NCBI GenBank assembly: GCA_013400115.1
Contig: VXBP01005054.1
Span: 124,001-188,000, forward strand
Reading direction: 5' to 3'
DNA: 64,000 nt
Source: Rhinopomastus cyanomelas
Lineage: Eukaryota > Chordata > Aves > Bucerotiformes > Rhinopomastidae
This document shows, piece by piece, positions 21,001 to 34,300 of this stretch. The notes beneath the pieces were generated by a model that made no database searches, was not told the DNA's origin, and saw only the letters and a list, made by a program, of their open reading frames with translations. Made by a program: the position numbers and the translations under genes. How positions within the stretch are numbered: the first letter of the stretch is position 1; the number at the start of each line of letters is the position of its first letter.

Positions 21001-23485
21001 TTGTTAATCACTGGTCAGAGATCAGGAGCTTAGTTCAAGTATGAGGGGATTCCAGGGAGCTGAAACAAAGTCCTTACTGAATTCCATTCTAGGAATAGCC
21101 CCAAAGAGAGTCTCTCTTTTTTCCACTGTTTTTCTTTTAGTTTCCCAGGCATTTTCACTTTTGCTAAATGTAAGGATGGAATAGATTTTGGAGAATGCTA
21201 CAGACCAGACTATTTTAAGGCAGTTTCCAGGACAAGATGTAAACTAGGCACTAGTGATTTATAATTCCCATAGATTTGACTATAACATTTAAAACTGAAT
21301 TTGTCTCCACCACTTCAACCTCATTTACAACATTAAGCAAACAGAACAGGTTATTTTTATTATAAAGCAAAATGAAAATCCAGTGTCATTCCATTTAATC
21401 TCAACCATGCCTGACCCAGAATGGTGCTTTAGCATGGCTGTCGGCCTTTAAGCACATAAACAATCCTACTGGATACAGCAGATACAATCTGAAATGTGTC
21501 TCAAAGCTCATTCCAAATGCTCTCTAGGTTCATGTGTCATAACTGTCAAAAGGACAAAACAATAAGCACATCAAGATAAATCCCTAAATCATCACATTCT
21601 AGGAACTGAAATAAACCAAATACATCAATTTGTTGCCAAAAATATATATGTTTTTAAATACAAATAAACCCCAGAACATCCTCTAATGGAATATATCCCA
21701 ATCTTCAATATTTACCTTCCGTTTGTTTAATAACAGGAAAAGGTTTGTAGCCCTTTTGTTGAGTTTTACTTGTCAGCATCTTAATATTCCTATGGTATTC
21801 TTAAAACTTCTACCAGGAAAAGAAACAGTGCCGTGGTCTATACTAGGAAATGTTCTGTTTATTTTAAATGCATTTATGAGCACACAGAGGCAAACAATTA
21901 CCCTCCATAAACCAAGGGAGCAACTTATAATGGCTTGGTGTCTCATTTGTACTTCTTTATGTAGTTCCTTGGCTCGCTTGTCCCTGCCCTTCCTTGTTCT
22001 GTTGGTTACTTCTCTCTGTACCTCAAGTGTAGATTAAATTCCATTTTTAATTTCCCCATTACCTGCTGGGCTCTCTCTCTGGGTGGCTCAGCCGTAACAA
22101 ACATTGGGCTGAATGTTTATGGTACACATTTTACTGGATCTATAGGACGAGCATTGTCAAGAGCATAGAGAAGTTAATCCTGAAACTGATGGGCTGCTTT
22201 TTAATTTAAAAAGCACATAGTTCCTCAGACTAGACTCTGAAAGAAAGTACGACAAATAGCTTTCAAAGGGCATTACACTTCTTACTGTCATAGTTTGACC
22301 TGTTTTGGCCTTGCCTGTCCTATTGTGGCAGCTGCAGTAACTCTGGGAAATTTTGGCCTCCTCATGTTTAAAAAGTAGGATAGTTCTGCCGCTGTAGCAC
22401 AGGCCAAACTATATGAAATAGGGTTGTTATCTTTGCATAGCTACAGCATGATGTGGGCTTGTTTCAACAATGAGTAAGATACATGCAGCTAGTGAATGGA
22501 TTCCCTGCGATGGCAACTGCAAGCACAGTAGTGTTGGAAATCCACATCGCAGATAAAAAAAAGGTAAATAATTCATAAAAGGAAGTGCAAACAGTAGGGA
22601 AATCTTGTTTCCATCTGTCAAGCTGTGTAAAGCATAGTCATACTGGAAAGCATGGTTGGCTCTAGAAAGGCTACCAAGGCTTGGGCTTTGATGACACCTA
22701 CTTTGACACTACTTGAAGTAGCTGGGGGAGGAAACTAGGATCATTACTGCCCACTTCCAAATGACTGGTCTCACAGTCACTGAATAAAAAAAAGCAGTGC
22801 TGTTGCTCTGAGATAGTTTGCCAGTAGTTACTTTATCTGGGAAACACCTTTCGTTACTCAGATGACTGAGACCAGTTATCACTAGAATGGGTAGGTCAAG
22901 CATGGCCATGCAAATCCAGTTAAATTAGACTTCAGAGGAAGATACCAAGGCTATCAAATGGAACTTAATCAGCATTTAGTAGTGAAAGCTCTATAAGCAA
23001 GACACGGTTTAGAAATTTAGGGTAAAAAAGAAGGAGAATGTCCAGAAAGACTTTCCACATCATGCTAAGTATTGAAAGTATAAGCATTATAACCCTGAGC
23101 ACATTCACTGAAAGCACGGACTGTTTCGGCATGAACATATTAATAAGATCATATTAACAACATGAGCTAATTAAGGAGCTTGGTCTGGACTTTTCTGAGC
23201 AATATAACCAGCGAATAGTGCTTCAGATCTCAGAGGATGCATTATAGATCGAATGCGGCCACTGCTAACCTACAGAAAGGGTGGCATTCCATGTTATGAA
23301 ACCTAATGTGCAATTTAGGAAATTATAGGGAAGAAGCTGATTAGCTGTTAAATGACTACTAGGTATTGGTATTCAGATTTGTGAAACAACAGATACAAAC
23401 GTTCAAATCATGCACGTATAATCGGACGTCCCAGCAAAGCGGTACCTCATACCCTTTTCCTGGCAAAGCAGATAGAAATTGCACA
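18090..23485. other. intergenic, no gene recognised
   Basis: No recognisable gene, RNA gene or well-preserved repeat is seen in this interval. Open frames are short and without family resemblance. Two details are a strong GTAAGT donor after a short minus-strand open frame near 19613, and a small cluster of CACGTG/CACGT motifs at 20757-20800. Confidence 0.6.
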
Positions 23486-23486
23486 C

Positions 23487-24012
23487 ATAATTACAGAATC
23501 ATAAGGGATTGGAAGGGACCTCAAAAGATCATCTAGTCCAATCCCCCTGCAACAGCAGGATCACCTAGACCAAGTCACACAGGAACACATCCAGGCAGGT
23601 TTTAAATGTCTCCAGAGAAGGAGACTCCACAACACCCCTGGGCAGCCCCTTCCAGTGCTCTGTCACCCTCACCAGGAAGAAGTTCCTTCTGACATTTATG
23701 TGGAACCTCCTATGTTCCGGCTTACAACCATTGCCCCTCATCCTATCACTATATGACACTGAGAAAAGCCTGGCTCCATCCTCCTGACACCCACCCTTCA
23801 AATATTTGTAGACATTAATGAGGTCACCCCTCAGTCTCCTCTTCTCCAAGCTAAAGAGACCCAGCTCCCTCAGCCTGTCCTCACAAGGGAGGTGGTCCGC
23901 TTCCTTCATGATCCTTGTTGCTCTACGCTGGACTCCCTCCATCAGCTCTGTGTTCTTCTTGAACTGAAGGGCGCAGAACTGGACACAATACTCCAGATGT
24001 GGTCTCACCAGT
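23487..24012 (-). repeat. CR1 LINE, 5'-truncated, minus orientation
   Basis: The minus strand reads the last CR1 ORF codons (MRPHLEYCVQF, EGVQRRATRIMKE, REL.LFSLEKRRLRGDLI) with few breaks, then the 3' UTR to the terminal ATTCTGTAA-like end at 23487-23500. It is one of the better preserved copies. Confidence 0.95.
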
Positions 24013-27000
24013 TTACCGATCTAAAATGTGTTGGCCTTCAATATTCATCGTATTTCATAGAAGATATGCCCATTCTGTTGCGTCCTGAAACATTAGAGAA
24101 AAATGGGAGGTATTTGAATTGTTTAATGCCTGTCGTGGATGGAAAATTCCATCTACAGATAAATGTGTTCCGTGCATTTTAGTAGACCCACAGGAGAATC
24201 ATGGTTCTGCAAAATGCGATTAGAGCACTGGATTACGTATTGGGATCTTGTATTAGGAAAATCGCTTGAAACCAGAGAGCACCCTGATAAATACACCTCT
24301 GCTTTTTCACGTGGAGCAATTTGCACGTACTCAGTTTGTTTTAGATACAACAGTGTGAGTTTAATGTATAGGCTGCCTAGAATAATGGGATAAAACTTCC
24401 TGGTATGTCACACCATTGCCTACCCACAGGGAGCAGAGAATCTTTGTGTACTGATACATGGAATTAAACATTTGAGGAGTCGTAACATAAGAGTACTGTG
24501 AACAGGCAGTCTCCAAGACACATGTATTTCATAGCTGCAGTTTGCACAAGTTCACATTATGTATAAGTTGCTGTCAGGAGGAAACTGCAGCTTTGGAGGC
24601 TAATTCTTCAGTCAAATGGAGACATTGGTGCCGTTTAATGGAGCTCAGCCACGTGATGATGTCTGCATTTCACTACCTGTATTACTGATGGCTGAAAACA
24701 TCATTCTCTTCAGCTTTCAGTTACAAATTTCTGTGCTTACTTGCAAAGAGTGTTGCAGCTGAAACCATACGTGCTTTCCTTACTCTTTTGCCAGATCCTA
24801 ACGGTCTGTGATACCTTATTCCTGAAAACTGCTTTTTAATCTTTCTTCTCACCTTAAGGCACGTGCTTTCCAGTTGGCACTGCCTACCAATACAAGCAGG
24901 TTTAATATATCTACCTTTGCAAAGAAAAATTTTTCTAGGACTTTTGAATATTTCTCTCTCGGTAATCTCATTCCTAAGGCTCTTCAGTCACTTTGCTTGT
25001 ACTAGCTACTTGTGTACTTAGCCTTTTCTAGAGCAGGGACTGTATTCAGACGCAGCTAGGGAGCAGCAAGGTAAAACCTGTAGCACTGCTTTAATGAAAA
25101 TACAGTGAGAACACTTGTAATTTGTTTTAAAGCTATGTTACTCAGTGAAAAGTCTTACGGGTCCTAAATTAGCAAATCTTTTGTAAAGTTCATATTACTA
25201 ATCTATGGAATTTATAACAAAGGTGTTGAAATCACTTACGCTTTTGCTGACTCATTTCCCCCATGGGACAGCCGATGACCTCAGAAATACCCTCACAGGG
25301 CTCCAGGGCACATAGTTGCCATCTGTACCGTAAAGAACACACTGAACTCTCACCTCCAGTTCATCCTAAAGTTTTTGTCCAATATACCTTACTGCACTGC
25401 AAGTCCCAAGCCTGTTTCAAATGCCATTTTCTGTTATTATCTGTTGTGACTCAGATGCTACGTTAGTCTGGCATGTATAAAGTACCCGTATCACTGTGGA
25501 TTTATCTTGCCAAGAGAAGTTAAATGGTTATGTATTAAAAAGATTTTATAAGCATGCTATGCCACAGTAAACATAAGTAAAAGCTGTTCTAAAACTATTT
25601 CTGTCTTTTGTTGGGAAACAAATTATTGAGGCTTGAAGGGGAACACTGCTGAGGAAAAGGAAGGAGCATTAAACAGACTGAAGTTTTAAAGGAACTCTGC
25701 TTTGCTGATTAAGTGCTTTTTACAGAAAAGCAACTAACGTTTCCTTCTTTTTTAATTCTTAAATTGGGCTCAACTGCCAGTAAATGCTTTCTTTGCCGTG
25801 GGCGGACGTTTATTTTTAGTCAGAAGAATGGTATAGATCAAGACAGCAGGCTCAAAACCAAGGCGTCTGCATGCTAAATAAACTGCCGCACACTTGAACT
25901 CTCAGTGTCAACTCATTCATCTCGCTGTAGCTCAGCTTCACTTTCTGCTACAGACAGCTTCTCAGTAGCTATCTGCCAAGGCTATAAAGCTGCCTCACAT
26001 CTGGGTCCCTTATCTTTCTGAAAGCATCCTTCGGCTTTTTAGCTTTTGATTTCACTGGGGTTTAATTTTGCGCTACTTCGAGACTCAGAGCGGAACTAGA
26101 ATTTCATCTCCTCGTCTGTAAAGCTGCCTGTCAGTCTAACAGTAGGACTGTGTGGCAGCTAGCATGACTTCTTTTGGAGGTCTGGTGGGCACTGCAACCA
26201 CACTGTCCTTCTAAAACAAACATATCAATGTGTGAGACAGGAAATTGTCCAATCCAAGTCTCTCACCCAACATTTAACGTCACCAGATGACAACCTAGTA
26301 ACCGGCTGGTAAGAGGCAGAATTGGATTTAGTTTTTAGATGCCTGCTGGGCTGTTTGTGCAGTTTTTATGAGCATGTTGTCACCTTATTCTATACTGAGA
26401 GATGCAAGAGATAACAGCTTTCAAATGAATGATTTTCCTTCACTCTTGGAAGTGTTTGCACCCACCACTGCCTTCTACCAAACTATAGTTTATGCTGAGC
26501 CACAGTTTTTCCCTCCTGCTAACATCTTGTTAAATCATCATCTGTAGAGAAAGTAATTCTGGTACAGTCATCCTGAAGGGTTTGTCACCTCACTAAAGAC
26601 AGAACAGTCATGTCATACAGCTTTCACTGGAGTGGAAAGAATAAACTGGTTAATGCTTGAGAAGCCCCCTGAGATCTACGCATAACCTCTGGTAAAAATA
26701 CACTTACTTTAAACCAAATGGTAAGTCCATTCTGGAAACCAGCCTGCACACAGTTCTGCTTCGTCACTACAGCTGTACTTTGTTCCTGTCAGCTGACCAG
26801 CTAAAAAACTTGGACGTTTTTTCACACCACCTCACACTGTGAGGCTATGAACTGCAGGTTACAGTTCATGTTCTGGAACTTCAAACAGAATTGTTTACCA
26901 AGTTTCAATCAATTACACCTATACAAAGTCATTGTAAGTGACAGGTGGGTCGCCAAGGGCAGAGGTTGCTGATAGGAGGCATACCAAGGACGAGCGTGAG

Positions 27001-28525
27001 GGCCTGATCTGACCTCTAGAACTTTATCCTTTTGGATGCTTGCAAGCAATGTGGAGGACTCTTATCTCATGTCCCAGAATTCAGGCTAAATTTGCCTGGC
27101 TCGTAGTTTGCAGATGCTTATTTTTTTTTTTTGGCCATGTCTGTAGCCAGTACAACTTCTACACAAAGCTGCATGCCTGTTGTCCTCAAGCACACGAGAT
27201 GTCAAGTGCATGTGCCAGCCCTTGCTGCTTGCTATGGAAATCACACAGAGTCAATACCCACGGATTCCTGCAGAAAATGGTGGGGCTTGAGAGTCCTGGC
27301 TACTACGCCTATCAAGGGCATGGCTATCCCACGACAGCCCGATGTCACTAATGTATATTAAAGGATAGCCATGGGATTGCAAACTATTAACACAATTCAT
27401 TGCAAGACTGTAGCCTGATTGCATCAATTCTTGCAATGGTATATGAATCCCTTGAGTCAACACTGTCTGATTAAAAACCGACTCATGGGTGGATTTGAAT
27501 ACTCGGAATAAACGTGGCAGCAAACAACTGTTAAGCAAGGTCTATAGCCTTTCCCCATAGACTTTCACAAAGACACCACATTTCTGATACCTTTCCAGCA
27601 CTATTTAGAGGCATCGTTGTCTAGGCAGACAGGATGCTAGACTAGAACCATGACTACTGGGTCCACACTAACATGCACTTGGCAAACAACACCTTGCTTA
27701 CTCAGTGTCACTACTTGCAAAACGGAATAAGCCACTTACATATCACTTACTTTGATATTAAAAGAGAACGGTCCTGTTATTTAAGACATGATTTCTTTAA
27801 AAATTCTTTAGAGTAATTACTTTACTGAAGTTCATTTTAAAATGATTATGTATTCATAGGAACAGTAATGTCTATCTAAATGCAAATTTACTCCTTCATC
27901 CTATTAAGTATCTGTAATGCATATTTAAAATATCCATAAACCTCCTGGCTCCATAAGGAATATTCTGGTCTCACAGGTAAGCATCAGGAATTTGAAAAGG
28001 CTTTCAAATGCACACTCGTGGTCCACAGGCAGGTTGTGGCAAATTAGAAAGGTCCAGACAATGTGGATTAAAGCAAGGTTGCTCTTAAGGGCAGATTTTA
28101 ACTGTGCAGTCACCTCTACAGCTGCAAACGCACTGTGATGGTAGAAGTTCAGATTGTGAGCTGTGGAAAAGCTCACTCCATGCCGTCTCATAAAACAAGT
28201 CTTCTGTTTGTTCATTTATCAGCTCTAGAGAGTCTGAGGATCATAATTTATTTACATCACTCAGGAATTATTATGTTGATTAAAATATAACAGGTTTTCA
28301 CACAAAAGTGCCTTCTTGCTGCTCTTGTTTCTGGTTTTACACTACAAGTGACATTGAATTGGGACAGATGACAAACCCCTGTTCTGTTGATCAAAATCTT
28401 CCCACGTGAGCACATGCATTGTTTTAGGAGACATGATTCACTGTCTGTAACATGCCAGAAAAGGTCAGGAATTGCTAAAACCTACTAAAGCCTAGGTCTA
28501 TCTAATGTGGCAGCCATCAGGATGG
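24013..28525. other. intergenic, no gene recognised
   Basis: Nothing gene-like is seen. It holds a poly(T) run at 27120-27132 and, near 26940-27005, a segment ending GGGCCTGATCTGACCTC that may be a worn retroposon tail. Confidence 0.55.
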
Positions 28526-28850
28526 GGATCTCCTTGAAGGAGGTTGTAGGGTGGTGGGGATTGGTCTCTTCTCCCAAGTCACTAGTGATAGGACAAGAGG
28601 AAATGACCTCAAGTTGTGCCAGGAGAGGTTTAGATTGGACACTAGGAAACATTTCTTCACTGACAGAGTGGTCAGGAGTTGGAACAGGATGCCCAGGGAG
28701 GTGGTGGAGCTGCTGTCCCCGAAGAGATTCAACAAACAAGTAGATGTGGCCTTAGGAAACATGGTTTTGTGGGCAGGGTAGGATTGCTTTGCCAGCTGGA
28801 TTTGATGATCTTGTAGGTCTCTTCCAACGTTAAAAATTCTACTATTCTTT
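28526..28850 (+). repeat. CR1 LINE 3' fragment
   Basis: Begins CCTTGAAGGAGGTTGTAGGG and ends GATGATCTTGTAGGTCTCTT with ATTCTACTATTCT. This is the CR1 3' UTR with a diverged tail, indicating moderate age. Confidence 0.9.
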
Positions 28851-30835
28851 GTGTTTCAGTATGACATTTCCTTAAGCTTCAAGGGAAGGTCTGAAAAAAG
28901 ATCGTAAAATCCTGCATTTCTGCAAAACCTACTGCAGAATTTGTTGGAATGATCGCTGTGATTGTGAAAAAAATGTGCAGTTTGTTGAGCAAAGACCTAA
29001 ACATCATGGGGTTGAATTTGCTCTCAAGAGGTAATCCCTTTCTCAACACACAATTGTAATAGCCAGGTTTCAGAGGGAAGCAATCCTGGCCCTGTGGCAC
29101 TGCAGTGACTCTTGGGCCACTCAAACCAAGATGGGTGTTGGATCAGCTGCCTGAGCCTCTCAGTATCGGTCCTGCTCCTCTGTTGCCTGCAGACTTGCAG
29201 CCTTTTCAGACACATGTGAAATAACCACAGGAGTGACTGCTGCTGAGCGGCTAAACATTTCCCAGGTTATTTCTACCTCTCGCTTTTTTAAATAAAAGGT
29301 TCAATATTAGGCAGGTTCTGGACCTCATCTTTGTAATTTAGACTTCTGCACAGGCTATCTAGACAGATATTCTATTTCACGTGTCTGAATCTCAAGGCGA
29401 ACCCAATTGTTTAGTCTACGTCACGCTGCTGCAAAGATTAAATAATGCCAACACACATGACTAAGCCAAACAGGTGTACTTTACCACTCCTGACCAAATA
29501 TCTTCTGTTTGCGCCACGGGTACTGCTCACTGAAGAGAGCAGTGCAGGGGTGTGACGTTATCGTTTCTGTGAGGCAGCACATGTTTAAAATGAGCAGATT
29601 CTAATTACCACTGAAGAAAGGAGGGTATCAGCTTATTTCACAAGAAAAAACAGGAGTCTGCTGTATGTTATCATTAGACAGCCAAAACAAAAAGGAGGTG
29701 GCAAAGTACCAGCTCTCTTCCGAGATACTCCAGTGCTATCTGTCTAGTTCCACTGAACAACGCGATCCAACATTATCGGGGTCTGACTGCACTATACGGT
29801 ACTTTGGTGACATTATCAGAACACGTAACTCTATGGAAGCCACGAGGGTTCACCATTTACCACCTGTTTGCAGCAACTTCTGGGAGAATTTCCAGTAGCA
29901 GTCACAGTAGCAATAAAACAAGTCTTCTATGAAGAAGGGAAGCTTTGCCTAGTCATATGTAATGGAAAATAAAAGCAGATGCAGTAGAATGAATCTTTTA
30001 AAAGTGGCTAGGGACAGCGTCGATATCATTAATTGTAGGAGTTCTTTTTTCACATGAGTATCCAGATTGATATGAAACAAGCGCTGTAATCTTCACAAAA
30101 GCCACAAAAACAAGCTGATTGTTAGCCCCCACACAATTGTTTTCTACAGGAATATTTGTATTAGTCTGTCTTTAGGTCTGTACTGATCATTAAGGATGTC
30201 CTTTACCTAAGCTTTTGGATGGTCGTAAAGTAAAATCCTCCATTCTGTTAAAACTTGGAGAGCTGTGCAGGGCTTTGGGTTTGAAGACAATCCCTGTCCA
30301 AGTCATGGCCCCATCTGCTTTCATGCAATATTTTAAAACTTCTTTCAAAGCTAGAATGTCCACAGCAGGAACCATGTATCTCTTTGAGCCAAACTGATGC
30401 ACTTCCCATAAAGCAAGAACGATAACCTGTTAAATAAATCCTAGAAGAGCTTCTCATCATACAGAGACAACAATTCAGTGTTTCTCAAGCTGTTTAGAAT
30501 TTGTTCCTTCCTTTCCTGTAATAATGGGACCAAAGCAGACAGCCATGGCTGTGCTGTGCATCGTCTGAGCTTGCAACCTTTGCTCTCCTTTACCCTGTCT
30601 GGCTCAGAGACATTGATTTGCTCTTCACGTGGCTGCCAGAAAGGAGAGACTTTTCAGAAGGGAAATGGGTAGAGACAAAAAGGGGAAAGAAGAGAGCCAA
30701 AACCCAGGACTTCCACGCAATTTGCCACATTCATACTCCTCCACTCCTTACTCTTCCATTAGGTTCTTCCCTACTTTCAAACTCCTGTAGGTGAGAAAGA
30801 TGCATTTCAGGATGATTAAGGTAACTTTAAGGTTG
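28851..30835. other. intergenic, no gene recognised
   Basis: No supported gene or clear repeat. Short open frames on both strands show no family resemblance. Confidence 0.55.
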
Positions 30836-30884
30836 GCACTAAATACTAGGATAAATTTGTGTTTAAAATCAGAAGAAATGAAAA

Positions 30885-31345
30885 CTATCACATCTCTATT
30901 TAGTCCACATCTGGCTAAGCTAAAGCAGCTGCTCTATCACCCAGTGATCCCTCCCACCAGAGAAGGGTATCAAGAGAAGGAGATGAGACCAATGGATTTA
31001 AGGAAACTGTTAAATACCAAAAGTCAGTGCACTTTGTTTAATACAAAGCTGTACGCAGCCCAGCGAACCTTCAGTGGTCACAATGAACAGGAAAGCAGCC
31101 TTCAGGAGAACGGAGAAAAGCAGGAGTCCAGACAAGAGCAGGAGGAGCCACTCACCTGAGCAAACTTCCTCCATTACACTTGTGTGTGTAATGGTGGGTC
31201 TTGGTGTGTGGTCTTGGTGGGATGGGGTCCACCTGTATCCAGCTCAGGTCAGCTGCCTTGGCTGACTCCAGACTAACAGCCAGCACAGCAGGGTGGGAAA
31301 TCTGTCCCAGTAAAGCCAGGACACTGTGGAAAAAACACTCTTCTG
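30885..31345 (+). repeat. unclassified dispersed repeat, copy 1
   Basis: About 450 nt align by eye with 44765-45195 in the same orientation. Shared anchors in order are CTATCACCC near the start, AGAGAAGGGTATCAAGAGAA, AATACCAAAAG, AGTGGTCACAATGAACAGG, AGCAAACTTCCTCC, CCACCTGTATCCAGCTCAGG, CTGACTCCAGACTAACAGC and AAGCCAGGACA. A long frame (31 codons to over 100) is probably a by-product. It may derive from an LTR element; I cannot assign the family. Confidence 0.75.
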
Positions 31346-34300
31346 TTATGGTCTTTCCATTTCACTGCATTTTGGAACAAAAGTTCTCACTCTTACATCA
31401 ACTCCATTATTTTCACTTGCAAGCACACTGCCTTGCATTCTTCCCCAAATGAGTGCATGCTAACATCTGAACAAGGAACATTAGCTCAGCCTACCTCATT
31501 CCCATTGCTCTGAAGGCTTGTGAAGGACACCGAGGTCAATGAGGCTACAAGCAGGTCCTTCTGTCTTGGAGCTGCACCAAACATCTGCTATTCATGAACT
31601 TCACGTGGCTTCGGCTGGTACTGAGTTGAGGTGAAACATTTTCAGACGCAGACCTATTGCAGCACTGTGAGGTCCTGTTGCACCAACAAGAGGTTTCAAA
31701 ATACAGGAAAATCAACTTGGCTGGCCCTGGATTATTTATTTATTTGTACTAATGTCTAAGACAGCAGTGGCATTACTGAGAGTGAGAGGATTCCAAGCAT
31801 CTGTCCTTAGCCTTCCAGTGACCCTAGGGAACCAACCCATAATCCACATATTTTAATTGCCTCAGGGGTTTGTGGGCTGTGTAGGGGTGGGAATGTGGAC
31901 CAACATTTTTCTGGATCTATAATTAATCCTCCATGTAGTAGTACTTGTGTGATTTATGTGGCAGCCTCATCAGTGCGGGAAGAAAGGAGCTGTTATAAAA
32001 AGTTATGGAAGTGTATTATTTGAAGGAAAAAGAATATATAGCAATTTCTCTGTGTTTAATAAACCATTCACATTGGAAAGGCTCTCTTAAAGCACAGTAG
32101 CACGCTGCCAAGAATGACCCTGTAGTTTTCTACAGCCCAAGGATTATTCCAAGAGGGTCTCTAGAGTTTTTTGGCTGCTGAGATCAGGACTCACCAAGAA
32201 TTTGAATTCAAGACTGCAGCAGAAGTCAGAGCCTGATAAACAAGAGCCTTGAGCTCTTCTGACCATAGAAGTAGCAGAAACATGTGGTCCCTGGCTCACA
32301 TCTGCTCCTTCTCAGACCCTTTCCCTGGCAATATTTGCCCCATTGTCCCAAAGAGGAACAGAAAGAAAGGAACTGACCATTCTGCCACAACTATTTTTCC
32401 TCTTGGGCATCACACAAGACATAACCTGGGTGTTATTTCATGCACAGTCTCCTCTGAAATGTAGTCCTGTTTTAAAATGGCACCGGATATTTTAAAATCT
32501 TCCTGTGCAAACTCCAACACAGTACAATTTTGTGTTACTACAGACTGAGTTCACAGCAGACTATGACACTGAAGAAAATCAGCACACCAGGAGCACCTCT
32601 GTGTCAGAAGTGTTCACGCAAATGGCTTGTGTGACCAAAAGCAAACGCTCCTGCAGAAATATGGCATCTGACATCTCTACCTTTTGACCCCATCACTTCC
32701 TCTTTTATCACGCGGCTGCTCTGAAGTGCTGCCTTGCCAAGTCACCCATGCGATGACAAGACGTGACATATTGTTAGCCAACAGGTTTGACTTTGCAAGA
32801 CTGACTTTCATTTCTAGGTGCACTACTCACGTGGACCAGTTGCAATGGACAATCTCGTTCTAGTGAGAAGACTGCAATCCTTTGCCTGCATCATTCGGAG
32901 GAACAGGATGACTGGCATTTCCTGTATCTCACCTGCTGGTTAAAACGCACAGGGCAGAGGTCTGTCACTTCATTCCCTCAGTTAGCATCTTGCCCTCTCC
33001 ACACGTTGCCTCATAGCTCAGGCGGTATCTAAGTTACTCACTTGGATGCAAAGCTACCCTTAACACAGTTGCTTACAAGTAGATATTATTTTCTCAGACA
33101 AGAAATTATTCCATTTCTTCTCCTGTGAAACGTAAACATTGCTATAGAAACTACCTATCCTATATATAATTATCTATGATCAACAGCAGCTCAGCTACGG
33201 TGTTGTCTACAGCTCCTAGCAACAAAATCTCAGGGTCCAAATTCAGTGCCGGTGCAAACGTCTGTGGTTCCCAAGAGAGGCTGGCGAGCTGGTAAATGCA
33301 ATAGTGGCCACCTTCATGTTGCAGAAAGATTTCAGAAATAGCACTGGGCTAAGTTGCAGCAGTTCTAGAAATTCCTCCTAGTGCTAGAAAGTGCTGCTAG
33401 TGCGGGCACTGCTGAGCCTTGCCGTACAAAGCGGGCTGCTAGTTCTGCTTTATACAAGCGGTACAGTCCTTGCAAAATATTCTGCGTTGAACACTGATCA
33501 AAAGAATTCCCACGCACAACATCACAGCCATTAAGCAGTGCAAAGGTGGTGGAATACAGACAGAAGCTGTATGTACTGCATAGTGCTTCACAGGAAACAA
33601 ACTGGGTTTAGTCCTGCTCAAACAGAAAAGGACCCAGGCGCCCTGTTGTTAGTTATCTTCGCAAAGATAAGGAATGAGTGGTTACAAATGCTCTATTGAC
33701 ATGCACTTCCAGAAGTGGCTTTCCAGGCTACTGTCTGTGGGCGTGAGTGAGGTGCCTAAAGTCCTTCTGCAGGAATCATAATGTTCTGTAGGTAAAACGC
33801 TGTGATTTTCCAGAGGTCTGATTTACCTCATATGCACACAGAGAGAAGGAAACAAATGGATAAACCAACCTCGGCAGTATTCTCCCATCTGGAGGCAGCT
33901 GTAAAAAAAAGTGAGAGTTTGTGATTAGACACCAGAAATTCACAGGCCTCCAGGACAAGGAGGCAGGAATAGAATAGTCAAAAGTCGAGTCAGGTCGCTC
34001 ACAAATGTGAGTCGGCACACTTACTAGGTCATTATTTTTACAGCCAGTTTGTCCAAAACCTGCTGAGATTTCACAAGGACAATAACTCTTCACACTGCGA
34101 CGATGCTTACAAATCTGTCTTAAAGCACTTCAGTCTGAGCGATTCCTAGTTGATCCTCACTGATGGCTGGGACATGGCTTCTTCTACATGAGCTCAGGCT
34201 CTGCTAGCCCTTTGCCTGATGTCAGCACAGCCTTTTCCCACATTGTGAGAAACCAGGAAAGGCCACTGCCCCGTCAACCTTCGCTGACTAACGTGGGGAA

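Noticed and set aside
23565..24008. 147-codon minus-strand frame
   Set aside because: It is the end of the CR1 reverse transcriptase frame running into the 3' UTR, not a host gene.
30791..31159. 122-codon plus-strand frame
   Set aside because: It overlaps the dispersed repeat found again at 44765-45195, where the frame is not kept.
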